The position numbers and the translations under genes were made by a program. From NCBI GenBank assembly GCA_030374805.1, contig JARGSG010000047.1, positions 248,001 through 312,000 of the forward strand: 64,000 nucleotides of DNA, given 5' to 3'. The notes beneath the pieces are model-generated. The model was given only the letters and a program-made list of their open reading frames with translations, ran no database searches and was not told where the DNA came from. Origin of the DNA: Gracilaria gracilis (lineage: Eukaryota > Rhodophyta > Florideophyceae > Gracilariales > Gracilariaceae). Each line of letters begins with the position of its first letter. Position 1 is the stretch's first letter. This document shows positions 39,790 through 50,025 of this stretch, in pieces.

Positions 39790-40815
39790 GAAGTGCAGGG
39801 AGAAATACCCCGCAGTCCACCGCCGAAGCCGAATGGCTTCCACGAGCAACATTCAAGGGCAACATGGAAAGAGAAGTTTTATTGATAAGTTAGAAGATTT
39901 TGTTCTCAAAAGGTTAACTAACCTTCAGCTATGGGGAAAGCTTCGACTCACCTTTCAAGATCAACAAAAGTCAATTCATCCTCTTCCTGTTGCACGCAAG
40001 TGGGAAATGGGAAGACTTGTGGAAACTAAATCTGATGACTACTGAACCAGTCGTTGGGTCAAAACACTATCGCCGCGCCCCATTACTGCACTGTGTGTAG
40101 TCGCCCATCGCATGAGCAACGACAACTCGAAGCACTGCAGCTTCATCTCCGACCACTAGATATCCCTTCCCGTCGACAGCCTGAGTCACACAGTCCAGCA
40201 GAACGGATCCCACTAGGACTGCCGGGGTAAGCGGGGCTAATTTCAAGCTCTAGCCTTGGGACTGTCGACAGGCTGCTGATCGTCGAGCCCTTTGAAATAT
40301 ATTCCCTCTGCTTCTGACCAGCCCCTGGGGCGTCCAAGGTCCGCTTACCCCCTGGAGATGGGAGAACATTACTTCCGCATCAGTCGGGTCCAGTGACTAA
40401 TATACGCCTCTGTACAAAGTACATTTTTCTGCATGAAGATTAGTAGCAAAAAGAACGAGTGGAGGTTAGAGCCTTGGAAGAGAACGGTGAGAAAGCGAGC
40501 GGTGAGTGTACTTACAAATAGCCAGCAGCATTGACTATGTTATATAGAGTTGATAATATGATATAGGTATAAGATGTATGGTTGAGTTGATAATGATATG
40601 AGTATAATGTGTATGGTTGAGCTGATAATGGTATGTTTTGTTTCGGAAGGTTGGAGTGCTGTTGCTGATGTGGTTGTTCTTAGGTAATGGAGAAGGGAGG
40701 GAGGCGGGGTTGGTGAACCCGGCTTTTATAGGGAACTTGACAGCCCTGTCCTGCCCCACCTATCTCTATAGCATCAGGAGAGGACATACAAAATGCACGT
40801 TTGTCAGTTGCATGT
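39790..40815 (+). repeat. Dispersed 1-kb repeat, copy 2
   Basis: This copy matches 29470-30498 (see there). Here the frame containing RLTNLQLWGKLRLTFQ runs from about 39890 to 40045. The edges diverge more than the middle: the 5' flank differs in the first 60 bp, and the 3' part after the minisatellite has indels. The two copies sit about 10.3 kb apart on the same strand. Confidence 0.85.
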
Positions 40816-41404
40816 CTTCTATGGTTCCACTGCGTATGGCTGGGATAAAAGATAGCCGAGTACTGTTGGTACTTTCAGCAATTGTAGCGTTATGCGGTGG
40901 AATCAACAGTCTGAGCACGAAAGAAATGCATACGAAAACGGACAGCGCTCGGAAGTTTGAAAATGATTAGCCAGACGCCCCGATGCCTTCCATTAACGAT
41001 CCGTTGTCAAATAATAAGACGACGAGGCGTGTTGCGAAATGCAAGCGATGTCGCTGTCGCTTTTCAGTGGCCGAGAGTCTGCATTTGACAGAGAGCGACG
41101 TTTTCAATCCTGTGGGAGAGACATTGCCGATGTAATCACTCTGCTCTGCACGGTTTACATGCACACTTTCTCGAGGGTCTGCAGTGCACATTTTGCATCG
41201 TCATTCAGAGCGATGCCGTGTTCTAGATCGATCTCCGAACACACATCCGCAGAAAGAGCCTACACTTACACAAGCAAAGCAGAGGAGGAAATGCTAGGAC
41301 TTAAGCTTCAAAATGATAAGAAAAGTTCGAACGTTTTTGAACAGGGAATGAAGAACATCAGAAGCGTGTTAAAGTAAGAATGGTTGTAATCAGTAACGAG
41401 GCGT
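40816..41404. other. Region after repeat copy 2
   Basis: Short frames only. Near 41040, GCAAGCGATGTCGCTGTCGC resembles 30945 after copy 1, so the two loci may be homologous beyond the clear repeat. No gene is called. Confidence 0.4.
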
Positions 41405-41500
41405 CATAGTGAGAGAGCGTTTCTTTAACCAGAAACGCACTACATTTAGTTGTAATTAAGCTAGATGTGCCTGTAAATGAGAGAGAGAGAGAGAGGCATT
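41405..41500 (+). repeat. GA-tailed stem-loop repeat, copy B
   Basis: GTGAGAGAGCGTTTCT, an 8-bp hairpin GCGTTTCT/AGAAACGC, TTGTAATTAAGCTAG, then AAATGAGAGAGAGAGAG. It matches copy A at 33997-34100 (other strand). The stem bases differ between the copies but pairing is kept in both. Confidence 0.7.
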
Positions 41501-42143
41501 ATTGAAGAAGAACGGCCCGAAGAAAAGTGCCAACGGAGTGATATTCACGACAAGGTGTCAGTACGATGCTCCTGGCGTTGGGTTTGAAGACCAGGTAGCG
41601 TAAGAGACCAGAGATTGCGATTTTGCCTTCGACCAAAGTGTGCTAACGGTGGCTTTAAGCTGTCAAAAGCAGGACTCTCGCTACTGATTTGCGACTGCAG
41701 TTCTGTAATGATCTGTCGTCATGACATTGTTCCATTTCCATTGTGTACCTTAACGGTATCTGCTGCATCAGCTCGAGGCTCGAGTTTCGTACGATGATAG
41801 TCAGAGCAACAGACATATTCTTTCGATGGGAGAAACCCCTATTCTATCTTCTTCGTTGATGCGGACATCATCTTTCAGACTCTCATGTTCTACGTTCTTC
41901 TTGGGATTTGTACCGCGCTCATACCTCAATAGCTTCTGTTCATACGTGTCTACTGGGTGCAGGTTCGGCACGTGCCCTGTGAAACACTGTGCAGGGAGCA
42001 CCTCAGCCTTTCTTGCTGTGCCCTATTCTATGTTTGTCTTTGTGTCATGTTACAAGCGAAACCGTAACCCTTTTATCTAATACAAAACGACAGACATATC
42101 TAGAGTATATAACCGACACTCTTTGAAGCCCAACCACTTCACG
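41501..42143. other. Gene-poor region
   Basis: About 640 bp; several short frames without domains. It holds the 3' end of the polyamine synthase transcript. Confidence 0.4.
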
Positions 42144-43364
42144 TCATCCTTTGTTGCTCAGAATGCCTTTGCCAAACGCATGAACCTGATTTCGAATCGT
42201 GAGAATTCCTGTTTCCTCCACCACTGCTTTCCTCAGACACCGAGGAATAGCAAAATGACCATGGACCGAGGCGCCATCTAGCACATGCATTTCTCCCTTC
42301 ACGGAGTTTTCTATTCTCAAATCCAGCTCTTCGGCTTCGGGTAGCGGTTGAGTATTATCCGTGGCAATGATTATGCCAAGAGGTGAACCATAAGTTGGCA
42401 CAAATACTTGAGACGGGCGTACAGACTTGAAGACAGATGATAGAGTTGCACACGTTCGTGGGAACAATATTTTACTTTCCCTCAAGGATGTGGGACCACC
42501 CATGAGTGAAACCACTCCCATGGGCGTCAGGGTTTGCTTCAGTTTCGAGAAGAATTCGCTGGTGAACAGGCGTAGACTTGGACCGTCTTCCACAGGATCT
42601 GTTAAATCACAGATAATGACATCGAAGGAGGTTTGGTTTCGGTCTATGTAGCCCAAAGCGTCGCCCACAATGAGTTCGCACCTTGGATCATCCAGAGAGC
42701 CTCGGGCAATGTTCGGTAGATATTTGCGACAAGCATCCACTGCTTCTCCATCGATGTCAACGACGACGACAGATTTTACAGAATGCCATCTCAGAGCCTC
42801 TCTGGCAGCACCGCCATCAGCGCCGCCCAAGATCAGCACGTTTTCAGGATTAGAATGCACGAGACACGGCAAATGAACCAGAGGTTCGTGGTAAAACGGT
42901 TCATCACCCTCCGTGGTTTGGACACGTCCATCTAGAAAGAGTGCTCGCCCATACGCTCCAGTGTCGGCAATGATCATGGCTTGGAACTTGGTGTTCTTGG
43001 AAAGCAGAAGCTGCTTTACACCGTGGTGGTATGCATCGTATGGGGTTATTTGTTCCACTATCCACATATTGGGCGCGGATTCTTGCACTGGCTCAGTTGA
43101 AGCTGATGGAGCGGCCTTTTCGAGTCCCATTTGAACGGTTGGTGCGGGTTGCTTCGACGGTGGGCCTGCAGTGCGTCGGGAAAGATTGGAGATACGGGAC
43201 ACTGCGTGATCTTCACGGAGCAGTGACGGTGGCGTTGGCACTATAAATGACGGAAGTTGCATGGGACAGGCCACAGAAACCGAATCCCAACGGCAGTGAG
43301 CGGCTGCACCAGAAAGGAGACTAGCGGGGGTAGATACTTGAAACCAAACCCTCAACAAGCGCAA
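42144..43364 (-). CDS. Spermidine/thermospermine synthase family aminopropyltransferase
   Basis: A 406-residue protein with a class-I methyltransferase-like fold that transfers aminopropyl from decarboxylated SAM. Seen: DGRVQTTEGDEPFYHEPLVH (about residues 154-173), the nucleotide site VLILGGADGGAAREALRW, VVDIDGEAVDACRKYLP, then ICDLTDPVEDGPSLRLFTSEF. DLTDPVEDGP resembles the ACL5 thermospermine synthases more than classic spermidine synthases, where this is DSSDP. The first 95 residues, ending near ESAPNMWIVEQ, are an extra N-terminal region that may be a transit peptide or the product of a too-early start. Product specificity is undecided. Confidence 0.85.
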   Translation of the reverse strand: MRLLRVWFQVSTPASLLSGAAAHCRWDSVSVACPMQLPSFIVPTPPSLLREDHAVSRISNLSRRTAGPPSKQPAPTVQMGLEKAAPSASTEPVQESAPNMWIVEQITPYDAYHHGVKQLLLSKNTKFQAMIIADTGAYGRALFLDGRVQTTEGDEPFYHEPLVHLPCLVHSNPENVLILGGADGGAAREALRWHSVKSVVVVDIDGEAVDACRKYLPNIARGSLDDPRCELIVGDALGYIDRNQTSFDVIICDLTDPVEDGPSLRLFTSEFFSKLKQTLTPMGVVSLMGGPTSLRESKILFPRTCATLSSVFKSVRPSQVFVPTYGSPLGIIIATDNTQPLPEAEELDLRIENSVKGEMHVLDGASVHGHFAIPRCLRKAVVEETGILTIRNQVHAFGKGILSNKG

Positions 43365-43716
43365 CTTCGAAATGCGAAGAGAAGCTAATGGCGGAAGATT
43401 GCCATCGATCAGATCGTCCGCAGATCAATTACTCTGGCTCTGCACAGGTGCCGCACGTGACTCTGCCAGCGTGACAGCTACCTCATCTGGCTATGATATC
43501 ATGTCATCTGCTGACATCTAGGGAAACCACGTGTTCACCCTGGCATTCGGTCGTCGCCCATTGCGGTGTGTCGCCGCCGTCGTTCTCGCTAGACGTATCG
43601 TTGGTACTCGGTCTATTGCGCTCTTTCTCTTCGCACAGCACTTTTGACTTCGCGTCTGGGATAAAACTCCATTCGTCGAACGAATTGAGGAACGTTGTCT
43701 GAACTACATATCAACC

Positions 43717-44303
43717 ATGGGAAAATTGTAAGTTGGCAGAATCGAGCACAAACGGCAACGCTCATTTCTGCGCGCGACACACGCCCAAGATCTCATCGGC
43801 GGCGAGGAGATGAATCCAACAAGTAGCTTACTGACCGTCGTGCTCTTTCCGTCATCCTACGCGAATCGTAAACGTTCAACAGCTTGAAGCCGGGGAAGAT
43901 CATCATTCTTCTGCAAGGCAGATTCGCCGGAAAGAAGGCGGTCATCATTCAGAACCAGGACAACGGAACAAACAAGCATTCTTATGGCCATTGTATTGTA
44001 GCCGGTGTTGAGAAGTATCCCAGAAAGGTGAAAAAGGGCATGACAAAGAGAAAGATTGCCTTCCGATCCGATCTCACTCCCTTCGTCAAGGTCGTCAACT
44101 ACAATCACATCATGCCCACGCGTTATACTCTCGATATTGAGCCTATCAAGGGTGGGATTGATATTGCTGCCTTCTCGTCACCGGGTGCTAATGCTGACCG
44201 ACCAGAGGCTCGTAAGGATTCGCGCGTTGTTATTAAGAAGGAGTTCCAACAACGTTACAATGCCGGGAAGAACAAATGGTTCTTCACGCCTCTGCGATTC
44301 TAA
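43717..44303 (+). CDS. RPL27: Ribosomal protein eL27, two exons
   Basis: Exon 1 is 11 nt (43717-43727, MGK plus two bases) and exon 2 is 43883-44303, joined by a GTAAGT..CAG intron of 155 nt. The 143-residue product MGKFLKPGKIIILLQGRF..NYNHIMPTRYTLDIEP..KNKWFFTPLRF matches cytosolic eL27 throughout (human 136 aa), with a short insertion near SSPGANADRPEA. An intron just after the start codon is common in ribosomal-protein genes of intron-poor genomes. Divergent from the polyamine synthase. Confidence 0.95.
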
Positions 44304-44538
44304 ATGCTGCCTGGTGCGTTTACAGCTTGAGTGGATGTGTCGCACTACGTGAGCGTATCACCATATCACAGTGCGCGTTTTCACCAATGTAAACCTGTTA
44401 TCGTTTGCGCATTCGTTAACATTTAATTCGCATCGCTTTCTTTGTCGTCTGCGACCAAGATGAGGACGTCAAGAACCTCTCTTTACCCACCGAGCCCCTA
44501 CATGTTGTTACAAAATCCTCTTATATGACAACCAGTAT

Positions 44539-45747
44539 TCACAATGCTCTAAGTTTCGGCCTGGAGCCGCTATTGCTGGGCAGTGGGGGTTTGGCCAAAG
44601 TAGCTAGCCCTCGGGCTTCCATGATATCCCCCGTAGTTTGTAGCTTCGACAACGCATTGAACAAAGCCTTAATCGCATTTGTCAACGAGCGAGGTCCATG
44701 TAGCTTTGCGCCAACATCCTTTATACCAAACAACTGAAACACTGCCGAGAAGTTATTGTTTGCGGAAATCCCAGTACCCTTCGGAGCAGGCCACAATGAC
44801 ACTTTCGACCTCACGAACTTGCCACGTATTCTGTGCGCAATCGTGCGTTCATCGCGAAGGTTGATGTTCAAAAGGTTTCGTTTGGCATCTCGGCAGGCGC
44901 GTTCTATCGCGTGCAACTGATTGTCTGACTTTCCTTCACCATACCCAGCGGTTCCGTTGCGGTTGCCTATGACAACTAGCGCTCTTAGGCTGAACGTCGT
45001 ACCACCTTTTGTGACCTTATGAACCCTTCCTACCTCGAGCAACGCTGTGTCATAACCGGTAAGTACGTTTTCCATCTTAACTGCGTCTTCCATGTACGCT
45101 TTTCGCTTTCTAAGCTCGTCAATGGATACCGGACGTAATTCTTTTAAAACTTCTGTCTTCTTCTCAGAACCCTCATCGTCCTCGCCCGAGTCTTCCGCTT
45201 CAGATAGGTTCTGCGACGTTTGCTTCGACTTCTTTTTCGGGGGTCCAAAAGGCTTGCCTGATCCATCGAGCATAGCCTCTTCAGGGGGTAGCTGCTCCAA
45301 ACTAACAAGAGTTCTTTCGATTTGATCGCGCAACAAATCTGCTTTCATCAAGTCTTTATAACTGATAGCTTCGACAGGAACGGAAACGACATTCTTGTTG
45401 ATGCGATCACCAAGCTCTTCGATTGTACAAGGTCTGCCGGCTTGATCCAGTGCCTGGCGGATAATATCATATGCTTCATTAACCTCCTCTTCCAACGTAA
45501 CAAGTAATTCAGGATGTTGCAAATCATATCGGGCTTGATGCTCAATTGCTTTTCGCAGTACTTGTGCCATACGAGATAGCTTGGCTAATGAACGGCCTGC
45601 TTCTGCGTCTGAGTTTGACACCTTGGTCTCACCCTTGGCATTGACGTCCGCATCACCTGTTAATGTTCGAGTGTACTTAAAGCGGTTTGAGAACAGGCCC
45701 CTATTCACGGAATGCAGCGATCTTCGGAGCAGTGTGACACGAAGCAT
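44539..45747 (-). CDS. MRPS5: Mitochondrial ribosomal protein uS5m
   Basis: A 402-residue protein. Residues 1-30 (MLRVTLLRRSLHSVNRG) form a typical mitochondrial presequence from the Met at 45747; an earlier Met at 45765 adds six residues. The uS5 N-terminal dsRBD-like domain is seen as RVHKVTKGGTTFSLRALVVI and NRNGTAGYGEGKSDNQLHAI, and the C-terminal half as VSLWPAPKGTGISANNNF and DVGAKLHGPRSLTNAIKAL. A long N-terminal region (about 30-230) is extra and charged, as in other mitochondrial uS5. It acts in the decoding region of the small subunit. Divergent from EXO1. Confidence 0.92.
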   Translation of the reverse strand: MLRVTLLRRSLHSVNRGLFSNRFKYTRTLTGDADVNAKGETKVSNSDAEAGRSLAKLSRMAQVLRKAIEHQARYDLQHPELLVTLEEEVNEAYDIIRQALDQAGRPCTIEELGDRINKNVVSVPVEAISYKDLMKADLLRDQIERTLVSLEQLPPEEAMLDGSGKPFGPPKKKSKQTSQNLSEAEDSGEDDEGSEKKTEVLKELRPVSIDELRKRKAYMEDAVKMENVLTGYDTALLEVGRVHKVTKGGTTFSLRALVVIGNRNGTAGYGEGKSDNQLHAIERACRDAKRNLLNINLRDERTIAHRIRGKFVRSKVSLWPAPKGTGISANNNFSAVFQLFGIKDVGAKLHGPRSLTNAIKALFNALSKLQTTGDIMEARGLATLAKPPLPSNSGSRPKLRAL

Positions 45748-45913
45748 TGTGATGTGAACTTTCAATGAAGATCACCTTGATGGAAAGAGAGAAAGCTAAT
45801 TGACATCATGTGGTTGATGTAACAAACGACTGGAGAACCTATCGATTTGATGTGTTTCTTTAAAAGTTTTAGGAATCGTAAAATCTGAAAATTGATCCCG
45901 ATCCACCTTCGCA

Positions 45914-45926
45914 TTTTGGCGCGAAA
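45914..45926. promoter_or_regulatory. E2F site TTTTGGCGCGAAA
   Basis: A full palindromic E2F/DP consensus in the uS5m-EXO1 divergent promoter, 210 bp from the EXO1 start codon. It is a better match than those at the BRCA1-like gene. Confidence 0.6.
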
Positions 45927-46136
45927 CGCATTTGAACCTATAAACATATCTATCGCATCGATACACCTATTGCCGCTGTTCCCGAAGTGGCCATCCACTC
46001 AGACTCGGCGCACGTCGCAACTCTCGAACGTCGAAAGGGTGATGAGTGTTCCCGGTTTGGTACATCATCCTTCCTGTGACAGACAGAGGAGACCCTTGAG
46101 CGGCTCTTCCGTTCGTAAGAGCCCTAGTCGACGGGT

Positions 46137-48426
46137 ATGGGCATAAGCGGGCTGCTTCCGGTCATCAAGCCGATATGGTAAGTTCCGTCGCAACCTCGAT
46201 CCCATGGGCTACATCCAGCTCTTCCTGGAGTTTGTACGCTAACTCTTTACGTCTTCTGAAATCTACCCGAGCAGTAAACAGCAACATGTCCAAGAGTTTG
46301 CGCACACCCGTGTTGGGATCGATGCGTACTCGTGGCTACACAAAGGGGCGTTCTCATGTGCTTCCAAAATATGCACCGGAGTTGAAACACGTGCATATGT
46401 CGACTATTGCATGCATCGGGTACGAATGCTAATTCATTTTAAAGCCCAACCAGTGCTTGTGTTCGATGGGGCTGAGCTCCCAATGAAAGCCCGTACGCAC
46501 ACAGAAAGGCGAGAGCGTCGAGAGGAGGCGTTGAGAAAAGCAGAGGCCGCTGTTGCTGCTGGGGAATCCCGCAGAGCAGAAGAGTGGTATCAACGCGCCT
46601 GTTTTGTTACTTCAGATATGGCTCGTAACGTGATACGAGAGTGTCGGAAGCTCAATGTTGAATACGTTGTCGCTCCTTATGAGGCAGATGCTCAACTTGC
46701 GTGGATGATCCGATCGGGATGCATTCAGAGCGTTATTACCGAAGACTCAGATTTGCTCGTATATGGTGCGTCCAAAATTTTCTACAAGATGAACAAGAAT
46801 GGCATGGGAGATATGTTTGAAAGCAAAAACCTTTCCTCTCTAGAAGCGATATCAATGAGAAACTTCACGGAGGATATGTTCATGTACATGTGTGTATGCT
46901 CCGGTTGTGATTTTTTTAAAGGCGTCCAAGGTCTGGGTATCAAAAAGGCCCATACACTCATCAGGCGTTACAAAACTCTTCCGCGTGTTGTACAAGCTAT
47001 TCGACGAGAACCTCGATATAGGGTTTCTCGAACTTTCACCGCTGATTTCGTTCGCGCATGCATGGTGTTCCGCCATCAAACAGTTTACGATATGAATCAA
47101 AAAGGTCACACCCACCTTCGTGATGTGAATGCAGTGATAATGTCGAAGCTACCAAATGGGGTTCTGGAAGAGCTAGAGAATGGATCTTTTGACCTGTCTT
47201 TTCTCGGAGAGCACAGGACACCTGACATTGCTAGGAAGATTGCGGAGGGTTATATCCATCCTCGCACTCTAAAGAAGTATGATGAACCGCTGGACATTGT
47301 CGCCCGCCCTATTCTGACAAAGAGACGCCCAAGGCGCTTCCCCAGTCCACCCCCGAAACGAATTCGATTGACACCTGAACCGCCAAAAAGTGTACGAGGA
47401 TTTCAAGTTCAGCCGGTGTCGAGCAAACCACAAACCCCTTCCGTCAGTGTTCGTGCGCTTATTAATCGGTCTTCCACAGGTTCAGTATCCTTCAATCCTA
47501 GGCGCATTGGAATTGCATTCAGGGAACAGACACGGGTTGGTCGTTCCACTTCCGCTGTTTGGTCTAGTTTTCGGCCAAGTTCTCGACTCGAAACCGGAAA
47601 TCGAGGATCGAATCGTGAAGAGATTAAAGGAAGAGAAGAAATCGGAGAAGAAGACAAAGAAGAAGGCGAAGAAGGGAAAGACGACGATGAGGCAGAAGCC
47701 CAACGAGGTCATAAATGCAATTCAGACACTGAAGACTCTGTGAGAGTCGACTACGACCGCAATGAGACACATTTAAGTCAACCTGTGAGCCTTAGTTTGG
47801 ACGTCGATCCCCAATCAGAACCACATCAGGTACCGAATGGAGTCAATGAAACATCTTGTCCAAGCAGGCCAAGATCATCCTCCCACCGGGTTGAGGCTGT
47901 AAAACGGGCACTCGGCAAGTTTGCCCGTACAAGAGAGCGAATTATGAAAGACAAGTTCAAGCCAAATCTGAAGAGTCCACCGCCATCACCCGCTCATATT
48001 CCGAGAGAATCATCTTCGAGCCTTGCTTTGCACCCAGAAAATCCCCCGAGCCCAGATGCAGACACGTATAAGCTGTTTGCTCTGGTTGACAGAGATACCG
48101 ACAGGGTACGACCCGTACACCTTTCGAGTGGTTCTAAGAGAACTGATCGAAGTCCTTTCAGAAGAAGAGAAACGAACCAGAAACACTCCAAGTCATCTCT
48201 ATCTGCTTCGGGAAAGCAACTGAGACTTAGTCGTTTCTTCAAACCTTTAACTCAATCAAAAGAAGTGAAGCGATCTACACTGACAACTATGAGTCTCGAG
48301 CAGAATTCCAGGCCAGCAAAGACAAATGCTAAGAAAAAGGCATCACAACGTTCAAATTTTGACATGGACGCATTGGATCAGCTGAGAAGGAAGTCGGCCG
48401 AGGAAGAGATTAGGAGTCGTAGTTGA
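46137..48426 (+). CDS. EXO1: Exonuclease 1 (RAD2/FEN1 family), two exons
   Basis: Exon 1 is 46137-46177 (MGISGLLPVIKPI); the intron is 46178-46274 (GTAAGT..GAGCAG, 97 nt); exon 2 is 46275-48426. The product is 730 residues. The inferred junction puts the metal ligands at the human EXO1 positions: D30, D78 (VLVFDGAELP), E150 and D152 (APYEADAQLA), D171 and D173 (ITEDSDLL), with GCDFF at about 226. This supports the splice choice. The nuclease is followed by a poorly conserved tail of Ser/Lys-rich sequence with possible PIP-like KQLRLSRFFKPL near 690. EXO1 acts in mismatch repair, resection and telomere processing. Confidence 0.92.
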
Positions 48427-48563
48427 CGGTTCTCGATAGTAGTATTAGCCAGGGTTGGTCTCATCTCGCATGAAAAGTACTCAAATGAAGCAGAAATCTT
48501 ATAAAGCGCAGGGATGACAGTTTTGATACAAGTTACGCGTGCGAGTTTGTTTACAAGTAAGCA

Positions 48564-49421
48564 TTATACCATGCGCTTCACTCCTGGTCCACCCTTATTG
48601 AACATCCTCTTAATGAACATGACTTGGACTCCGGAAACAGCCATGACGGCCAGACATTCAAGGAAGGACCACCACTTGACTCTTCTATTTGTCGATGTGA
48701 CGGCTGTGAAAAGTATCAAGTCAACAATGATTCAAGAAGGTTAGAATTGGTTTGACAATACGGATTAGGGATGTGCGCACTTACTCTTCAGATGCCTCTC
48801 GTGCAGCATTCGATACTCTTGTTGATGGAAGTCAATCATGCGCACGGTGTGTGTAATGCTGATGATCCATCTTTCGACGTTGTCCATGCTCTCCTTCTTT
48901 GCGAGCTTGGAGAAGTCTATTGGATCGCCTGTTGTGATAACAAGTTTGACGGTTTTGTGAGAGACCATGCTCATCTGGCGTGATTCGCAAAGAAAGATGA
49001 GACGATAAGCGGTTAGGTACAGAACTGAACTCGCGAACGTATCGAAACATTGAACTCCGCATGATCTGCCGAGCCGGGATTGAAACGACAAAGACTAGCT
49101 GGAACCAAACCGCTCCCTGGCTAAATGACATACCTTGTTACTGAAACAAAACTTATATGTTCCATCTCTATCAGCCTTCAGCATGAACTTATCCTCGCCT
49201 CCCCGCTTCACGTTGTACATCTGCGTGCCGTCTGGACTAAAGATTTGCACATCGATGTCCATATGGGATCCTTGAGTCACAGCATAGGCGCCATTTATAG
49301 TGGTGCCCTGATGAACGTCTTCAAAGAAACATTCAACCTTCCCGGGAGGCAAGTCAAAACTAATTGCGCATACTGTCGCCGAAAAGCAGAGCAAAAGAAG
49401 CGCGATAGTGAGACGATTCAT
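48564..49421 (-). CDS. p24/TMED family cargo receptor, three exons
   Basis: Minus-strand exons 49134-49421, 48785-48974 and 48564-48703 (288+190+140 nt) give 205 residues in one frame. Introns have GTATGT..CAG (159 nt) and GTAAGT..CAG (81 nt) ends. Order: signal peptide (MNRLTIALLLLCFSATVCA), GOLD domain (LPPGKVECFFEDVHQGTTIN, DGTYKFCFSNK), coiled coil (MLHERHLK), transmembrane helix (FLECLAVMAVSGVQVMFI) and a basic C-terminal tail ending KRMFNKGGPGVKRMV. p24 proteins cycle between ER and Golgi in COPI/COPII vesicles. The tail lacks a clear KKXX motif. Subfamily is most like TMED2 (beta). Confidence 0.88.
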
Positions 49422-50025
49422 CGTTTCGCGAGCGAGCGTGCTGCTTTGAAGTATAGTCCAGAGGGTTGTTTGGGGGCGAGAGCCGATACGGCGTTAGGGA
49501 GAGCTGGGCAGTATATCGCAAAGAATGTAACAGTGGATGGGAATGGCGGTGACGCGAGAGTGCACGAGCGAAGGATTCCAAGCCGAACAAGACGCAATCA
49601 AGTTGAAGGGGAAGGAGGGAACCATTCTGGACAACAACACACGAATCGTATTGCTTGCAGGCGAGTTCTTCTGTAAAGGGCTGTGTAAGTGACGTCCTTT
49701 CCAATCAGAGTCCGAGAAACACTTCACGATTTCTTCGCACCCGAAGATCTCAATGGCAACAATGCCTCACTGCGCCACCGATGCCAATAATCCTTTCAGC
49801 ACTTGTGCCGTTATGAGAGAAGCACCTGACCGACTTCATCAGGATCAAAAACTCCTGCAGTCGTACCGTAGATACCCTTGGTCCCAGTTGTACTGAAGAT
49901 CTCCCTATATAATTTCCGCGCTGGAAAGCTAAAGGAGCATCGAAGCGTCTCAAGCATTCACTTGACTGTATTAACACCGTTCTGTCAGAGAGACGACAGT
50001 CTACATCGTCGAGTGTCTGAGCCAA
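49422..50025. other. Divergent intergenic region between p24 and TSR4-like
   Basis: About 600 bp that should contain both promoters. A 91-codon minus-strand frame (49750-50025) abuts the TSR4-like start and is not supported. Confidence 0.4.

Noticed and set aside
46275-46282. Alternative EXO1 acceptor at AAACAG|CAA
   Set aside because: It breaks the frame; the GAGCAG acceptor keeps D30 and D78 at family positions.
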